In this document: positions 54,238 through 64,000 of the stretch, in pieces
Position numbering within the stretch: the stretch's first letter is position 1
Layout of the letters: every line of letters starts with the position of its first letter
NCBI GenBank assembly: GCA_025526995.1
Contig: JAHLKG010000027.1
Span: forward strand, 248,001-312,000
Source: Powellomyces hirtus
Taxonomy: Eukaryota; Chytridiomycota; Chytridiomycetes; Spizellomycetales; Powellomycetaceae
DNA: 64,000 nucleotides
Direction of reading: 5' to 3'
Position numbers and translations under genes: made by a program
The notes under the pieces: generated by a model
The model's input: only the letters and a program-made list of their open reading frames with translations
Told to the model about the DNA's origin: nothing
Databases searched by the model: none

Positions 54238-55485
54238 ATGGTCGAATCCCTGCGTCCCGCCGAGTCCCGTTCCGCAAACCATAGCGACCCGCCTGCCGAG
54301 TTCTACAACCTCACCAACCTCCCCATCACGCCCGAAGCAATGCATTTACTAGTATATGAGCACCTCGTACATCACTGCTACAGTGAAACCGCACAGTCTT
54401 TTGGAGCGGCATGCAATATTGACCCGTCCACCGCACTTGACCGTCCGCACCGCGGCGTCAAGTCGCCCATGCACGCTGGTGATCGCGGAAGCGACTCGGA
54501 TATGATGGATACCAGCGCCGACTACAACAACAACAACGGAGGAGGCCAAAGGTTTGGCGCTGCGGGGGGTCTGGGGGGAGCAGCTTCGCCTCCGACACCT
54601 GCGCAAACAATGGAGAACCGGAAGATCATTAGCGAACTCGTGCTGGCTGGGGAAGTCGGGGAAGCGATCGAATACTGCAATTCAGTGTTTCCAGAAACAC
54701 TGACTGGGGATACGCCTGAGAGCGCTGACATAATGTTTCAGCTGCAATGTCAGCGGTTTGTGGAGTGTGTGAAAGTCAGTGCGGCCGAGGCGATGACGTT
54801 TGCTCAACAAGGTGCGAGGCTGAGATAGGGACAGGGTGTATGTTTTACGAAATGGACGTGTACAATGAAGCGACTCGTCTGCTAGCCGGATTATCTCGTG
54901 ATGGGATGCTAATTCCTTCTACAAATGTGTGTGCGATTCTCGTAGAACTAGGCAAATTTGGCGCCTTTGGACGGCCGAAATACGTGGAAAAGCTCAACGA
55001 CATCATTGGTCTCATAGCCTACCCAGATCCGTATTCGTCTCCACTTGCTCCGTATCTTTCCGAGAAGCGACGCGAAGAAGTCGCCACTTCCCTCAACAGC
55101 CACATATTAGGTTCGTGAGACATGCTCCCTCAGGCACGATGCGTTTTGAACCACGTCATTGTTGACTTCATGTTATTATTTCGTAGCTTCTCAAGGCTTC
55201 CCGTCGACCACGACGATGGAGCAACTGATACGGCAGTCAACCGTCGTACGCGAGACTTTGCATGACGTTACTGAGACACCAAAGGATGCAAAGAAAAACA
55301 CGAAGGTACGATACATGACAGCTCAGATTGACTTCCAGTCAATGCGTGTCCTTTACTTCTTTTGTCTCTGCGGATTCAGCGATCGACATTTCACCATCCT
55401 TACCGTTTCTTGGTCTTCTTTCTTGCAGCCACAACAACCGCGCTGGGATCTCTCATTGCTCGTTGGGGATACTCGACTGGCGTGA
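54238..55485 (+). CDS. LisH-CTLH-CRA protein (GID8/RANBP9-like)
   Basis: Probable scaffold of the GID/CTLH E3 ubiquitin ligase. Exons 54238-54811, 54946-55110, 55187-55305 and 55429-55485 give 304 aa. LisH: AMHLLVYEHLVHHCYSETAQ (residues about 34-53). CTLH: MENRKIISELVLAGEVGEAI to FVECVKVSAAEAMTFAQQ. CRA: YVEKLNDIIGLIAYPDPYSS, then SEKRREEVATSLNSHIL. A Gly/Asn-rich, Ser-Pro-containing linker of about 65 residues separates LisH from CTLH. GID8 has no such linker, whereas RANBP9/10 proteins do; the SPRY domain of RANBP9 is absent. The first intron was set at 54812-54945 because it alone yields FAQQ-ELGKFGAFGRPKYVEK; a 23-nt alternative was rejected. GID4, the substrate receptor of the same ligase, lies 6.5 kb downstream. 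Confidence 0.8.
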
Positions 55486-55548
55486 AAACCCTCCCAACCC
55501 CCGCAACAAACATTCCTCCCCACCTGTTCACCCCACCTTTCTGTATAA

Positions 55549-56319
55549 ATGATAAACCCATCGTCAAGAGTTTTGACGATAACAGCGCTCTTTGTATCTC
55601 CATCCGCTGAATACAATATCAACATCGTGGTAGATGTCGAAGATATTCTGTTCAAGGCATTTGATATTGGGCATGTTCTAGACCTGAGTAACATACACAA
55701 GTCCACAACCAGGCTCGATGACACGGACAAAGTTCTTCTCTACGCCAACGGGAGAGAAGACTATATCACCATCATTGGCGAATTCGGCGTTGCGACCCTT
55801 CTTGCTCAGCTCGACAAACCAATTCCCGAATTCAAGACTAGGTTGAAGGATTCGACCCGAGCCTTGAGTGAAAAAAGGTAGGAACAAAGCGGAGGAAGGC
55901 ATACAGAAGCGAGAGGAGCGATTTCAAACAAGACATAACCAAACCACCAAACAAAGCTTGGGAACTAGGGAAACGTGTGAATGTGGAGAGTCGCGACGAT
56001 GGTGCCAATTGTTTCACGCCTCAGGAGCGCCGCTCAGCAGTGGAACACCCCCGCCAAAAAGAGCATAGTCGGGGCAAACCACGACGACGACGAAGCTCGC
56101 CCGCATTACGGTTCGCTTTGTAAGGTGAAAGATTATCATCTCGTCTGCTGTGATGGACATCGCCTGGCTTTGGTTTGCTGGGACCCCGATCTGGCGTCCA
56201 AGCTCTACGATGCGAGCGTCAAAAGCGAGGCGCCCTTCAAACCGACGCGTCGCGACAAGGGCAGAAAGCGAGCGCTTTCGACATCGCCCACCTCTTCAGC
56301 TCCGAAAAGGCAAAAGTAA
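55549..56319 (+). CDS. Unresolved locus,two open frames, unknown protein(s)
   Basis: A 110-codon frame (55549-55881) from ATG reads well as protein (NINIVVDVEDILFKAFDIGH, LLYANGREDYITIIGEFGVA, LAQLDKPIPEFKTRLKDS). About 100 nt further, a second frame (55981-56319, 112 codons) reads HYGSLCKVKDYHLVCCDGHR and ends in a basic bipartite nuclear-localisation-like tail (RRDKGRKR ... APKRQK). I found no convincing splice that joins them. The minus strand of the first part also has an open frame (55678-55902) with a fair-looking product, so even the strand is not certain. No family recognised. Confidence 0.35.
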
Positions 56320-56830
56320 ACTCGACGAAAGTGACGAGACGACAAGTTTACAGGCTCGAGGGGAGCCGGAAGTTGTTTCTTGGTGCAAATGTACCTTCCT
56401 TTCAACATTATACTCAAAGCTACATCAACGAATTCAGAATACATCAAAAAGAGTAGGAGACAACGACTGCAAACAATACTCGCATCTGCCTGAAAGTGCA
56501 CTGTCCCAAATTGTCGATTCTTGTCGGTAAATGCGCACCGGCATTGACCCCTCTCTCGCACCTATCTCGCGACCATTACAATGTCATGTTTTAGTTTAGC
56601 CATAACCGACGCATCCGATACTGTCGGGAAAATCAAACTGCAATCGCACAACCAGTGTGAGAACACACAATCTCCCATGATTTTATCTCTAGCACACACG
56701 CCTGCGGCGGAAGAGTTATAAACAATAGATATGTATGGGGAGAGGCGTAGATAGTGCCTAGAGTGTAGTGGGTGAGGGAATCGTCTTGCTTAAAGACAAA
56801 CGCGGGCTTGGGGAGAGTACATGAATATTG
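56320..56830. other. Intergenic, no gene recognised
   Basis: Between the unresolved locus and the 3' end of the Gln/His-rich gene. Nothing identified. Confidence 0.4.
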
Positions 56831-57858
56831 TCATGCATAGGTTCGTTTTGCGACGCGGATATGGTTTTCTAGCGAGGATACCCATGAGGGGAGGCTGTAG
56901 TCGCGGCAGAAGGATTGTGCTAGTTCTAGCGGATCGTCGTTCTGTGAAATTCAGATAATATTCAAGATATTGAATGATCGTGATACATCAGGTGAGTACG
57001 ACGTTCAATCGCAATTGCAAATGCCAGCTTTTCGACAATCTCTTACACGCACCTCATGAACGGGTAACATCTGGTACTGTCCCTTCTCCGTCTCCACTTT
57101 CAAGCGACACACGAGCTTACTGCCATTCACACTCCGAGACGTCGGTGACGGTGGTGGAAGCCCCTCGCGTGAACCGCCCGGAGACCTCTTGTCCGCGATA
57201 TTTGGATTCGAAGAACGATTGGGTAATTGCTGTGACCCATTCAGATGAATCGCGCCATGGGAACTCGCCGCGCTCAGATTCGGCTGCTGGCCTCCTCCAA
57301 CTCGTGATTGCTGTTGCGCTTGTTGAGTGTACCCCGACCTCAGATTCGGTAACGACCCGCGCATGTGGTGTGGTGGTTTATGTTGATGATGAGATTGTGG
57401 GTGGTGGTGCTGGAGATGAGAGCGCGACTGGCCGCCAGAGTTTAGAGAGTCGTGGCTGCTCCGGATTCCCATCCCGGCCATTCGTCGTCCAATTTGGTCG
57501 AATTCGGAGGTGCTGCTGGTGGGGCTGTCCCGACGTCGGTCCTCCCAGTCATCTTGTTGCTCCATGTTGACGTTTGAGGCCCAGGACCGGATCATGGTTT
57601 CAAAATCGGCCTTGGGCTCGCTGGTATGGGCTTTGGTGTGCATTCGGAGATTGTCTTCTGATAAAGACCTGGAGACCCAAATGTATCGCGACAGGAGCAT
57701 TTAGATTCAGTAAGAGGTACGCTTTGCAACCCTCTCTAAAGAAGCATCATGAAGTCTTACATTGGTATCAGAACCTCTTCTGACTTGATCAGATCTACGC
57801 TGCCATCTGCATTGTGGTGACTTCCATGCTGTGAGGACGATTCGGCCGCGGCGCTCAT
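56831..57858 (-). CDS. Uncharacterised Gln/His-rich protein with small conserved-looking C-terminal domain
   Basis: Exons 57858-57761, 57668-57053 and 56941-56831 join in phase to 274 aa. The N-terminus has a helical stretch (SLSEDNLRMHTKAHTSEPKA, DFETMIRSWASNVNMEQQDD), the middle is Ser/Gln/His-rich and disordered, and the last 70 residues look folded: SKLVCRLKVETEKGQYQMLP, then VHENDDPLELAQSFCRDYSL, PSWVSSLENHIRVAKRT. This beta-beta-alpha pattern, with a 'DDP-ELA-xFC' segment followed by an amphipathic helix, recurs at the C-termini of several eukaryotic cytoskeletal and flagellar proteins, but I cannot name the family. Introns split AT/G and fall between Glu and Asn of VHE/NDDP. Confidence 0.65.
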
Positions 57859-58407
57859 ATTTTCCTTTCACTCGGGCAAGCGTATTGCTGGCAATCACCA
57901 TGAACGATGGGGCAGTGCTTTCGGGAAGCGAAGATTAGAACACGCTGCTTCTTGTGAGAAGATACCAAATTGTATATTGGGCGTGGCGTTACCCCAGCAT
58001 CGGAGTCACCAGGGGGTTCTGTCTTCGTCCCCCCCACAGGAACAGTGGTCCGCCGTCATTGTGCCGATCGGAGTAAAGCTTACGTGAGAAACGCCCCCAT
58101 GGCTCGAGCCAGTATGATTGGCTGCACGTGATGGGCACTTAGTAAGCGTCGCCTGTGTATGCGTTTAATTGTTTTTGTCGCTTCTCTCGTTCCAGCTTTT
58201 CCATTGCAGTTTTTTTTTGTGATAGAATTCCTGGCTAATCTGGCTAATTCTCTGTGCTGAGCTTGTCAGAGAATCAGCTTTCAACTGTTTACAGGATCTT
58301 CAAACGAGTCTTTGTGGTTGGCCGTCGACGAACCAGTCCTTTTTGCTCAGAAAGCATAGTTAAACTATCGACAGTTTTATCACCCAGTGGAATTCGACAC
58401 CATCATA
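57859..58407. promoter_or_regulatory. Divergent intergenic region upstream of NOP9
   Basis: 549 nt between start codons on opposite strands. Contains CACGTG at 58125-58130 and T-rich tracts before the NOP9 start. Confidence 0.45.
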
Positions 58408-61231
58408 ATGGCTACTGACCAGGCTATGAAGAAGGTCAAGCGAGGAAAGAGAGGGGGGAAGAAGCTTAATAAGGAACCGTCTGCGGTATCCGCCGGACCA
58501 GCACCAGTCCCAATACAACAGGCTGCTGTCTCGGAAACTGGCGTTCACAATGAGCATCCGGCGGCGTTACTTGCCGACAGTGCTCCGACCGACGGACAAC
58601 CACCAAAGAAGAGAACACGACGTGGTGGACAGGGCAAGAAGATTGCTCCCGTCGAAGCATCTGGAGTGAACTCGGTCGAGGTCGGGTCTGGTCGTACCGC
58701 TCAGGAACAAGCGTCATGGGACGACTGGGAAGCTGGACGGGCCCCTCGACACGACGGGCGGCCTCCGCAACCGTACTTTCCACCAATGCAGCCTGACGAA
58801 CACCACTACTTTATTACCATGGAGAAGGAGCTGGACGAGAAGGAGTTTGAGACAGAGGAAGACAAGGCCATGTTTGTCGCGGCCATGTTCCGTGAATTGG
58901 ACGGCAAGGAGTGCGCCGTTGCCGCGGACCCGGACTGTTCCCGTGTGTTGGAGAAAATGTTGAGAGCGTCGGATGATTTCCGGTTACGCGTGTTTACCGA
59001 TCGTCTGAATGGACAATTTGCTCAGTTGTTCCGACACCAGTTCGCGTCCCACGTGTGCCAGACTGTGCTGTACCTCGCCGCGGACGTTGTTGACCGCGAG
59101 ATGAAGGGCGAATCGGTCATCGATGTGCCGGAAGAGGAGGCGGAGGTTATAAAGACGCTGCCGACAATGGAACAGCTGATCAGCGTCATGTGCGAGCAAC
59201 TGGAAGAGGAATGGAACGCTCTCATCCCTGATCAATACGCGTCCCACCTCGTTCGTGCGGTGTTGAAAGTTCTGTCAGGCGAACCGCTCGCTCAAAGCGA
59301 AGGGGACCGACGCAGCAAGAAGTCACAGAAATACAACAGCGAACACAAAAACACGTGGAAGGAGACCCAATCAACACGGAGAGGTGCCGTCAAACGAACG
59401 GTTCCGGAGGCATTCAACACCATCCTGGCCAAGATCACCCAATCTGTCAGCGACAGTCTGAGCAACGCCGATCTGCGCGAGTACGCACAACACCCCGTTG
59501 CGAACCCTGTCCTGCAATTGCTGATATCGTTTGCCAACACGTCTGAAGCTCTCGTCAACGCGATCATGGGAATATCCGACGCGGACAGCTGTCTCCTTGA
59601 GCGGGATACGTTTATCGACGCTCTGCTCGTGCATCCCGTCGGATCTCATTTGATGGAAAAGCTGATGGCAGTTGCCCGACCGCATCTGTTCCACCAGCTG
59701 TACGTGACCTACTTCAGAACCCGCCTCCTGGAGCTCTGCACTCACCCGGTCGCCAACTTTGTCGTGCAACAACTGATCGTGAATACCCGCAACGCTACCC
59801 AGCTCGAAGTGCTGCTAGACGAACTCCTCGGGTCTTTTGACGCCCTGCTGTGGAGAAACCGTGCGGGAATCGTTGTGAAGATTGTCGAGACATGCGTCAA
59901 GCACCAGACATGCCAGAAGGAAGTCGTGAAGGCCATCTGCACTGCTTTCCACGCCAGTACTACCGACCAGAGACGCCAGATCATTAGCTTGATCTTGCTC
60001 ATGCAAACATTTGAACGATATGACCCGAGTGCAAAACCCAACCTCCACGGATCCTTGATGCTGCAACATCTCCTGTCCTTTGAGGAAGAGCACAACAAGA
60101 TTATCATCGACAGCTTCATGGCCCTCACGCCTGAAGAATCTCGTGGCTGGGCTTCTGACGCAGTCGCATCCCGCGTAATCGAACAGTTCCTCCTCGCTCC
60201 CGCCGTGTCTACAAAAGCCAAACGGAAAGTCATTCGTGGCTGGCTCGGCAGTTTCAGTGCCATCGCGAGCGACAAATTCGGATCTCACGTTGTCGACAAA
60301 TGCTGGGCGGTTGCCGACATTGGTCTGAAAGAAAAGATTGCGGAGGATCTGCTCTCCAACTACAACGCACTTAGCGCCAACCATTTCGGCAAATTCGTCC
60401 TGCGCAATTGCAAGATCGAATCCTTCAAACGCAAGCGCGAGGAGTGGGTCGAGAAGGAAATGGGCATTGAGCGCAAACGCGACATGTTCAAGGACTTCCT
60501 TGGTGAGAATGGAGCGACTGATCCCAATGCAGCTCTTGCGAGTGGAAAGGGAGAGACAAAGAAAGGAAAGAAGAAGGCTGAAGTCGACCCGCTTTGGACG
60601 ACGCATAAGTTCGATGAGGGCATGGCGGTATTGGGGTTTGGTGGTGGAAAGGTGGCGGTTGCGCCGACCAAAGATGTTGGCAGGGACAAGAAGAAGGCCA
60701 AGAAGGATAAGACGTCGTCAAAGGCCGCCCAGGAGTATGAGGACGTGGAGAAGGTGAGCAGAGTATACTATATCTTTTTCAGAGAGGGATATAAAAGCTC
60801 ACAATGTTACATCTTTCTAGATGGCTCTGCAAGATGATGATGACGACAAAGCCGCGGTTGCCGACGGGGATGCTGAAGCCTCCGCCATCAGCAAAGCCAG
60901 CAAAGACGAGATCGAAAACCTTTTCCAAAAGACCAAAAAGCGAAAACGCGATGACGAAGACAAGAAGAAACTCGGCCGTCATTCCCGAACGGCCAACCAT
61001 GACGATCAGACAGATAGCGACAGCAGCGATGATGACGCTACGCCTGCTCCCGTTGCCGTCAACTCAGCAGTCCAAACTCCCAAGAAGGACAAGAAAATGC
61101 AAAAGGAACTCGCGGGCGTCTTGGACGCCATTTCGGCGACTAAACGCAAGAAGGGCAAATCGGCTGAAAGCAAGGACGCCAAAAAGAGCGGTAAACAAGC
61201 GACGAATCCGAAACGAAAGTTTGAGGGATAG
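58408..61231 (+). CDS. NOP9: Nucleolar Pumilio-repeat protein NOP9
   Basis: Binds pre-rRNA in the nucleolus and is needed for 18S rRNA maturation. Exons 58408-60753 and 60821-61231 give 918 aa. The basic N-terminus (KKVKRGKRGGKKLNK) is followed by divergent Pumilio repeats across residues about 150-690: LFRHQFASHVCQTVLYL, LIPDQYASHLVRAVLKVL, YAQHPVANPVLQLLISF, LLVHPVGSHLMEKLMAV, LCTHPVANFVVQQLIV, SDKFGSHVVDKCW and LSANHFGKFVLRNCKIESFK. Exon 2 codes for a lysine-rich, acidic tail of 137 aa containing EIENLFQKTKKRKR. That exon opens with an in-frame ATG, and the intron before it has a TATAAAA 24 nt upstream of the ATG, so exon 2 might also be a separate small gene. Confidence 0.88.
60790..60796 (+). 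promoter_or_regulatory. TATA-like element inside the NOP9 intron
   Basis: TATAAAA lies in the 67-nt intron (60754-60820), 24 nt before the ATG that opens the last exon. Confidence 0.35.
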
Positions 61232-62027
61232 AACATCCAACACTCCATGCATTGTGTTCTCTTCTGAGTTCTCTATATATGTATACACGCACGCACTATC
61301 TATCTGTCACACACACCATTTCAAGCAGATTTTTGTCATCTTTAATCATTGTCATCTTTGGGGGAAAACACAAAGCAATAAATCCGAAATTGTAACTGCT
61401 GCGCTTCTGGTCTACACGCGCCGCGCGCCTTTTGACTTGGGCCGCTGCGTGGGCAGCAGTAAAATCCACAAGCGAAGCGTGGGAACACACACAACCCAAT
61501 CCTAACAACTCGACACCACCCTGCACTATCAACATTGCGATTCGCCCTTTTCTTCCACATCAACCGCCGCAAGCAACCCTATCTCTCTGTTCTTCTTGGC
61601 TTACTCCTGACGGTACCATCACTTCAGCCTACTTGGTTCTGCCGCCACCATTTTCCGGTCTTTTCGGCAGCAGTTTGTAAGCCCAGCCGAACGCCTCCAC
61701 TAGCCTTTTTCTTTGCGTCTACCGGTCGTAGTGTTCTCGACGTCGGCGGAATCAGGAATACTTTGACTGCTCTCAACGGGAAGAGGAGCCGTAACTCTGC
61801 AAATCATTTGATTCAGTGAAATTCGAATTTGTGCCACCACTTTCACAGTTGAAGTTGGAAGCACGACCTATACCGCACCAACCCGCAGATCGGTCCCGAT
61901 CTCAACCCAATCGAACACCAATCGCAAACCACGAGACCAGCCGCTCGGAATCGAAACCGTCAACTCCTCCCGCACACCAGCATCAGCATTGCAGTTAGGA
62001 CCGAACGAAAACGCCACATTTGTATAA
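61232..62027. promoter_or_regulatory. Intergenic between NOP9 and GID4
   Basis: NOP9 3' flank and GID4 promoter/leader. Short plus-strand frames before 62028 could hold an extra 5' exon of GID4, but none is supported by a conserved sequence. Confidence 0.4.
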
Positions 62028-63050
62028 ATGCCAGTGACCACAGAACGAGCTGTTGAAGGTTTCAATACGGACAGGAAAGAGAAGACGGAACTTGTCGCCG
62101 AGGTGCCTCGCCGTGTGGCCCCGGAGCCCGCACGCCTGATTGACCGGCACTGCTGTTCCCTCTTTTCGGGCAGCACATTTACCGGTGAACAAAAGTCGGG
62201 GCGGAGCAGCTATGATGTTACGGTCGAGATCCAGGTATGCGACCGGGCAAAATACATGGGCGATCGGAACCCACTACTAATCGAATGTGGGCGGGTTTCA
62301 GCATGTGGATATGAAAAACTCGTTCTTGTGCGGATATCTCAGCATAAAAGGCCTGACGGACGATTGGCCGGATCTGTGCACGTTTTTCGAGGGAGAGATT
62401 ATTGGACCAAAATATAGCTTCCTGACCCGCAAATGGGATGCGGATGAAGACATTGATGTGCAACACTGGGTGAGTGGGGTTGGATTTTGCGTGGCCCCCG
62501 CAGAGTAGGGTCAAGCGAGGCTGAAAATCCGCCTACCCGTTCAGACGAGATTTCCAGAATTCAAAAAATTCGAACACGATTTTAACCGAGATGGATTTTC
62601 GTATGATTTCGAATCGAATGATTTCATCTTCATGCGATGGAAGGTAGAAATCAAATGATGTTCTGGGTACGATTACCTTTGTCGTCCCATCTTTCCTGAC
62701 CTTTCTGTTTTCATAGGAACACTTTCTGGTTCCGGACCACCGCATCAAAGCCATTAGCGGCGCCTCCTTTGCCGGGTTCTACTACATTGCGTACCAAAAA
62801 TCAACTGGAACGATAACTGGGCTCTATTTCGTGAGTATATTCGATAGGGTTTGCCCCCTCCCCCCCCTCCCCCTCCCCCTCCCTCCGGAAACGGAAAAAT
62901 AATTTGAACACACCACGTTAGGATCGCGATTTGCTGAATGACGCTACCTTTCTTTTCTCGCTTGGCCAGCATCACAACTCGGAATGGTTCCAGCACTTAT
63001 CCCTGAAACATGTCCCGTCAACATCGTTCCCCGCGTTCGAGTTCCGCTAA
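62028..63050 (+). CDS. GID4: GID4/VID24, substrate receptor of the GID/CTLH ubiquitin ligase
   Basis: Recognises N-terminal proline (Pro/N-degron) and brings substrates such as gluconeogenic enzymes in yeast to the GID ligase. Exons 62028-62234, 62302-62469, 62545-62643, 62717-62830 and 62970-63050 give 222 aa, close to the length of the conserved core. The beta-barrel is complete: [110 protein letters not shown] and the C-terminal [12 protein letters not shown]. Intron 4 carries a C/T tract (62854-62886). The short N-terminus may be extended by an unseen 5' exon. Confidence 0.95.
62854..62886 (+). repeat. C/T-rich tract in GID4 intron 4
   Basis: A run of C blocks separated by single T, about 33 nt, early in intron 62831-62969 and so not in the usual polypyrimidine-tract position. 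Confidence 0.8.
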
Positions 63051-63698
63051 GAAAGGCTCTCTGTGCGCATACCCTGTTCTCCCTCTCTTTTTTTTTTTTG
63101 TGTGGGTCGCACGGCCGGCCGAGGCACCCCCTTCCTCCCCCTCCGCACACACATGTTGGCCCGCCTCTGCTCATTGCACCCCCACTGCCTCCGCACCCCG
63201 TGTTTCTGCTTTTTCGAGCAAAAAGTCAACAGTCCCCGCCTTTCGTTGGGGGTAACATCTACACCGGGATCTGGGATTCCGGCCCCCCAGCCTGCCACCG
63301 GCACGCCCCCCCTCTAGCTAGCAAACGTAAACTGTATCCTCCTCCCAATCGGGCGCTGTAAAAACCCCCGTATCAATTTTCTGTACTCCCATTCTATGCC
63401 ATTGATACGCTCTCCAAGTGCATTTTTCCCGCGCCGAATCCCTTTGTTTTTGTTTCTTACCTATGTACCTATATATACTCTAGAACCGGGCCTGTGTGAT
63501 GATGGGGGCGGAGATTGACTTGGGACACCCCCCAAGTTTGATGCAATTGTAGCCAGTCCACGCATGGTGGGATAAATGGAAACTGTTTCATGAGCACATT
63601 GCGGGTGGTTAAAAAAAAATGGCTTTTTGTTTTTGTATTTTGGACCCATGTTTACTTGTAGGAGAACCATGTATCCAAGGATGAAGTGCGAGTCGGCC
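63051..63698. other. Convergent intergenic region, GID4 and DCN1
   Basis: 3' flanks of two converging genes. A T-rich stretch (63087-63101) and C-rich sequence; no gene recognised. Confidence 0.5.
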
Positions 63699-64000
63699 TC
63701 AACGGCGCGGGGTGGGAGGAGCGTCGACAGTTTTCTTCCAAGCAACGTATTCATCTAGCAACACCGGCCCTGGAAGCAACAACATTTTTTTTTGCCGTCA
63801 GATGGATCGAGGATGTGGGAAGCGGGAGCCGAGAGAAAGAGAGTGTCTGGGGGCGTGGATGACGCCAAAGCCGGGGAGCACGGGGGGGGGGGGGGGGGTG
63901 GTTCCAACTTACAAGCACTGGTCTCGTCGTAGCCTGTGAGATCGCCGTGGACCGAGTTGGAAAACTCGAGAAAACTGCGCCATTGGTCCTTGTTGATGAC
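63699..64000 (-). CDS. DCN1: DCN1/DCUN1D, cullin neddylation E3 (C-terminal part)
   Basis: Co-E3 that promotes attachment of NEDD8/Rub1 to cullins. Two C-terminal exons are in the window: 64000-63913 (running off the edge) and 63769-63699. They read INKDQWRSFLEFSNSVHGDL, TGYDETSAWPVLLDEYVAWK, ending APPTPRR. This is the end of the PONY domain: the DQW...FLEF...DLxxYDExxAWPVLLDEYV pattern is diagnostic. The splice completes the Trp codon (T/GG). G17 (63882-63898) lies inside the intron. Confidence 0.9.
63882..63898 (+). repeat. G17 homopolymer
   Basis: Seventeen G on the plus strand, so C17 in the sense of the DCN1 transcript, inside its last intron and near the donor. Confidence 0.9.

Noticed and set aside
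54812..54834. A 23-nt intron in the CTLH gene restores the frame
   Set aside because: Too short for spliceosomal splicing, and it leaves extra sequence inside the CRA domain. The 134-nt intron 54812-54945 uses the same donor and restores the family pattern.
1..64000. tRNA genes, CRISPR arrays, transposons, telomeric repeats
   Set aside because: No tRNA-like box pair, regularly spaced direct repeats, transposase or reverse transcriptase motifs, terminal repeats or telomere-type repeats were seen.

Overview
The window comes from the nuclear genome of a zoosporic (flagellated) fungus, most likely a chytrid. Almost every gene is cut by short GT-AG introns (mostly 60-135 nt), and the proteins are typical fungal housekeeping proteins. 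The flagellum-associated genes exclude the non-flagellated higher fungi: a CCDC146/MBO2 homologue with the family's characteristic C-terminus, and an INPP5E-like phosphatase. There are no operons, rRNA genes, convincing tRNAs, CRISPR arrays or intact transposons. All gene models were joined by hand from splice sites and reading phase.

Layout, left to right: a cut-off PAN-domain/transmembrane/SH3-like surface protein (1-1178, -); INPP5E-like phosphatase (3110-5331, +); ubinuclein, HIR complex (5764-9022, -); Ugo1-like mitochondrial carrier relative (10297-12158, +); secreted Ala-rich repeat protein (13010-13615, -); UTP13 (14657-17569, -); a repeat protein with nine SHIHFSSDEEDV-type motifs (18265-19728, +); long-chain acyl-CoA synthetase (21001-23495, +); low-complexity protein (24869-25920, +); a small locus with an in-frame stop (26496-27020, -); TSEN54 (27289-28880, +); CCT6 (29358-31598, +); C2H2 protein (32130-33635, -); RAMP4/SERP (35638-36190, -); EAF7/MRGBP (36524-37123, +).

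The next block is the most interesting. A minus-strand gene (37265-39024) encodes enolase-phosphatase E1 continued in frame into LTO1. It is divergently paired with the diflavin reductase NDOR1/TAH18 (39248-41203, +). LTO1 and NDOR1 both belong to cytosolic Fe-S protein assembly. A four-span membrane protein follows (42194-42843, +), then about 3 kb with decayed-looking cysteine repeats (43.3-45.7 kb).

The right part holds YPI1/PPP1R11 (45898-46491, -), CCDC146 (46704-50586, -), an Emp24/TMED2-type p24 protein (50872-51848, +), OTUD6-type deubiquitinase (51985-53470, -), a LisH-CTLH-CRA protein (54238-55485, +), an unresolved locus (55.5-56.3 kb), an uncharacterised Gln/His-rich protein (56831-57858, -), NOP9 (58408-61231, +), GID4 (62028-63050, +) and the end of DCN1 (63699-64000, -). 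The CTLH protein and GID4 are probable partners in the GID/CTLH ubiquitin ligase. UTP13, NOP9 and TSEN54 serve RNA processing; p24 and RAMP4 serve the early secretory pathway.

Long C or G homopolymers (15-19 nt) recur, mostly between genes. Several genes show unusual intron placement, including two where an intron splits or immediately follows the start codon.
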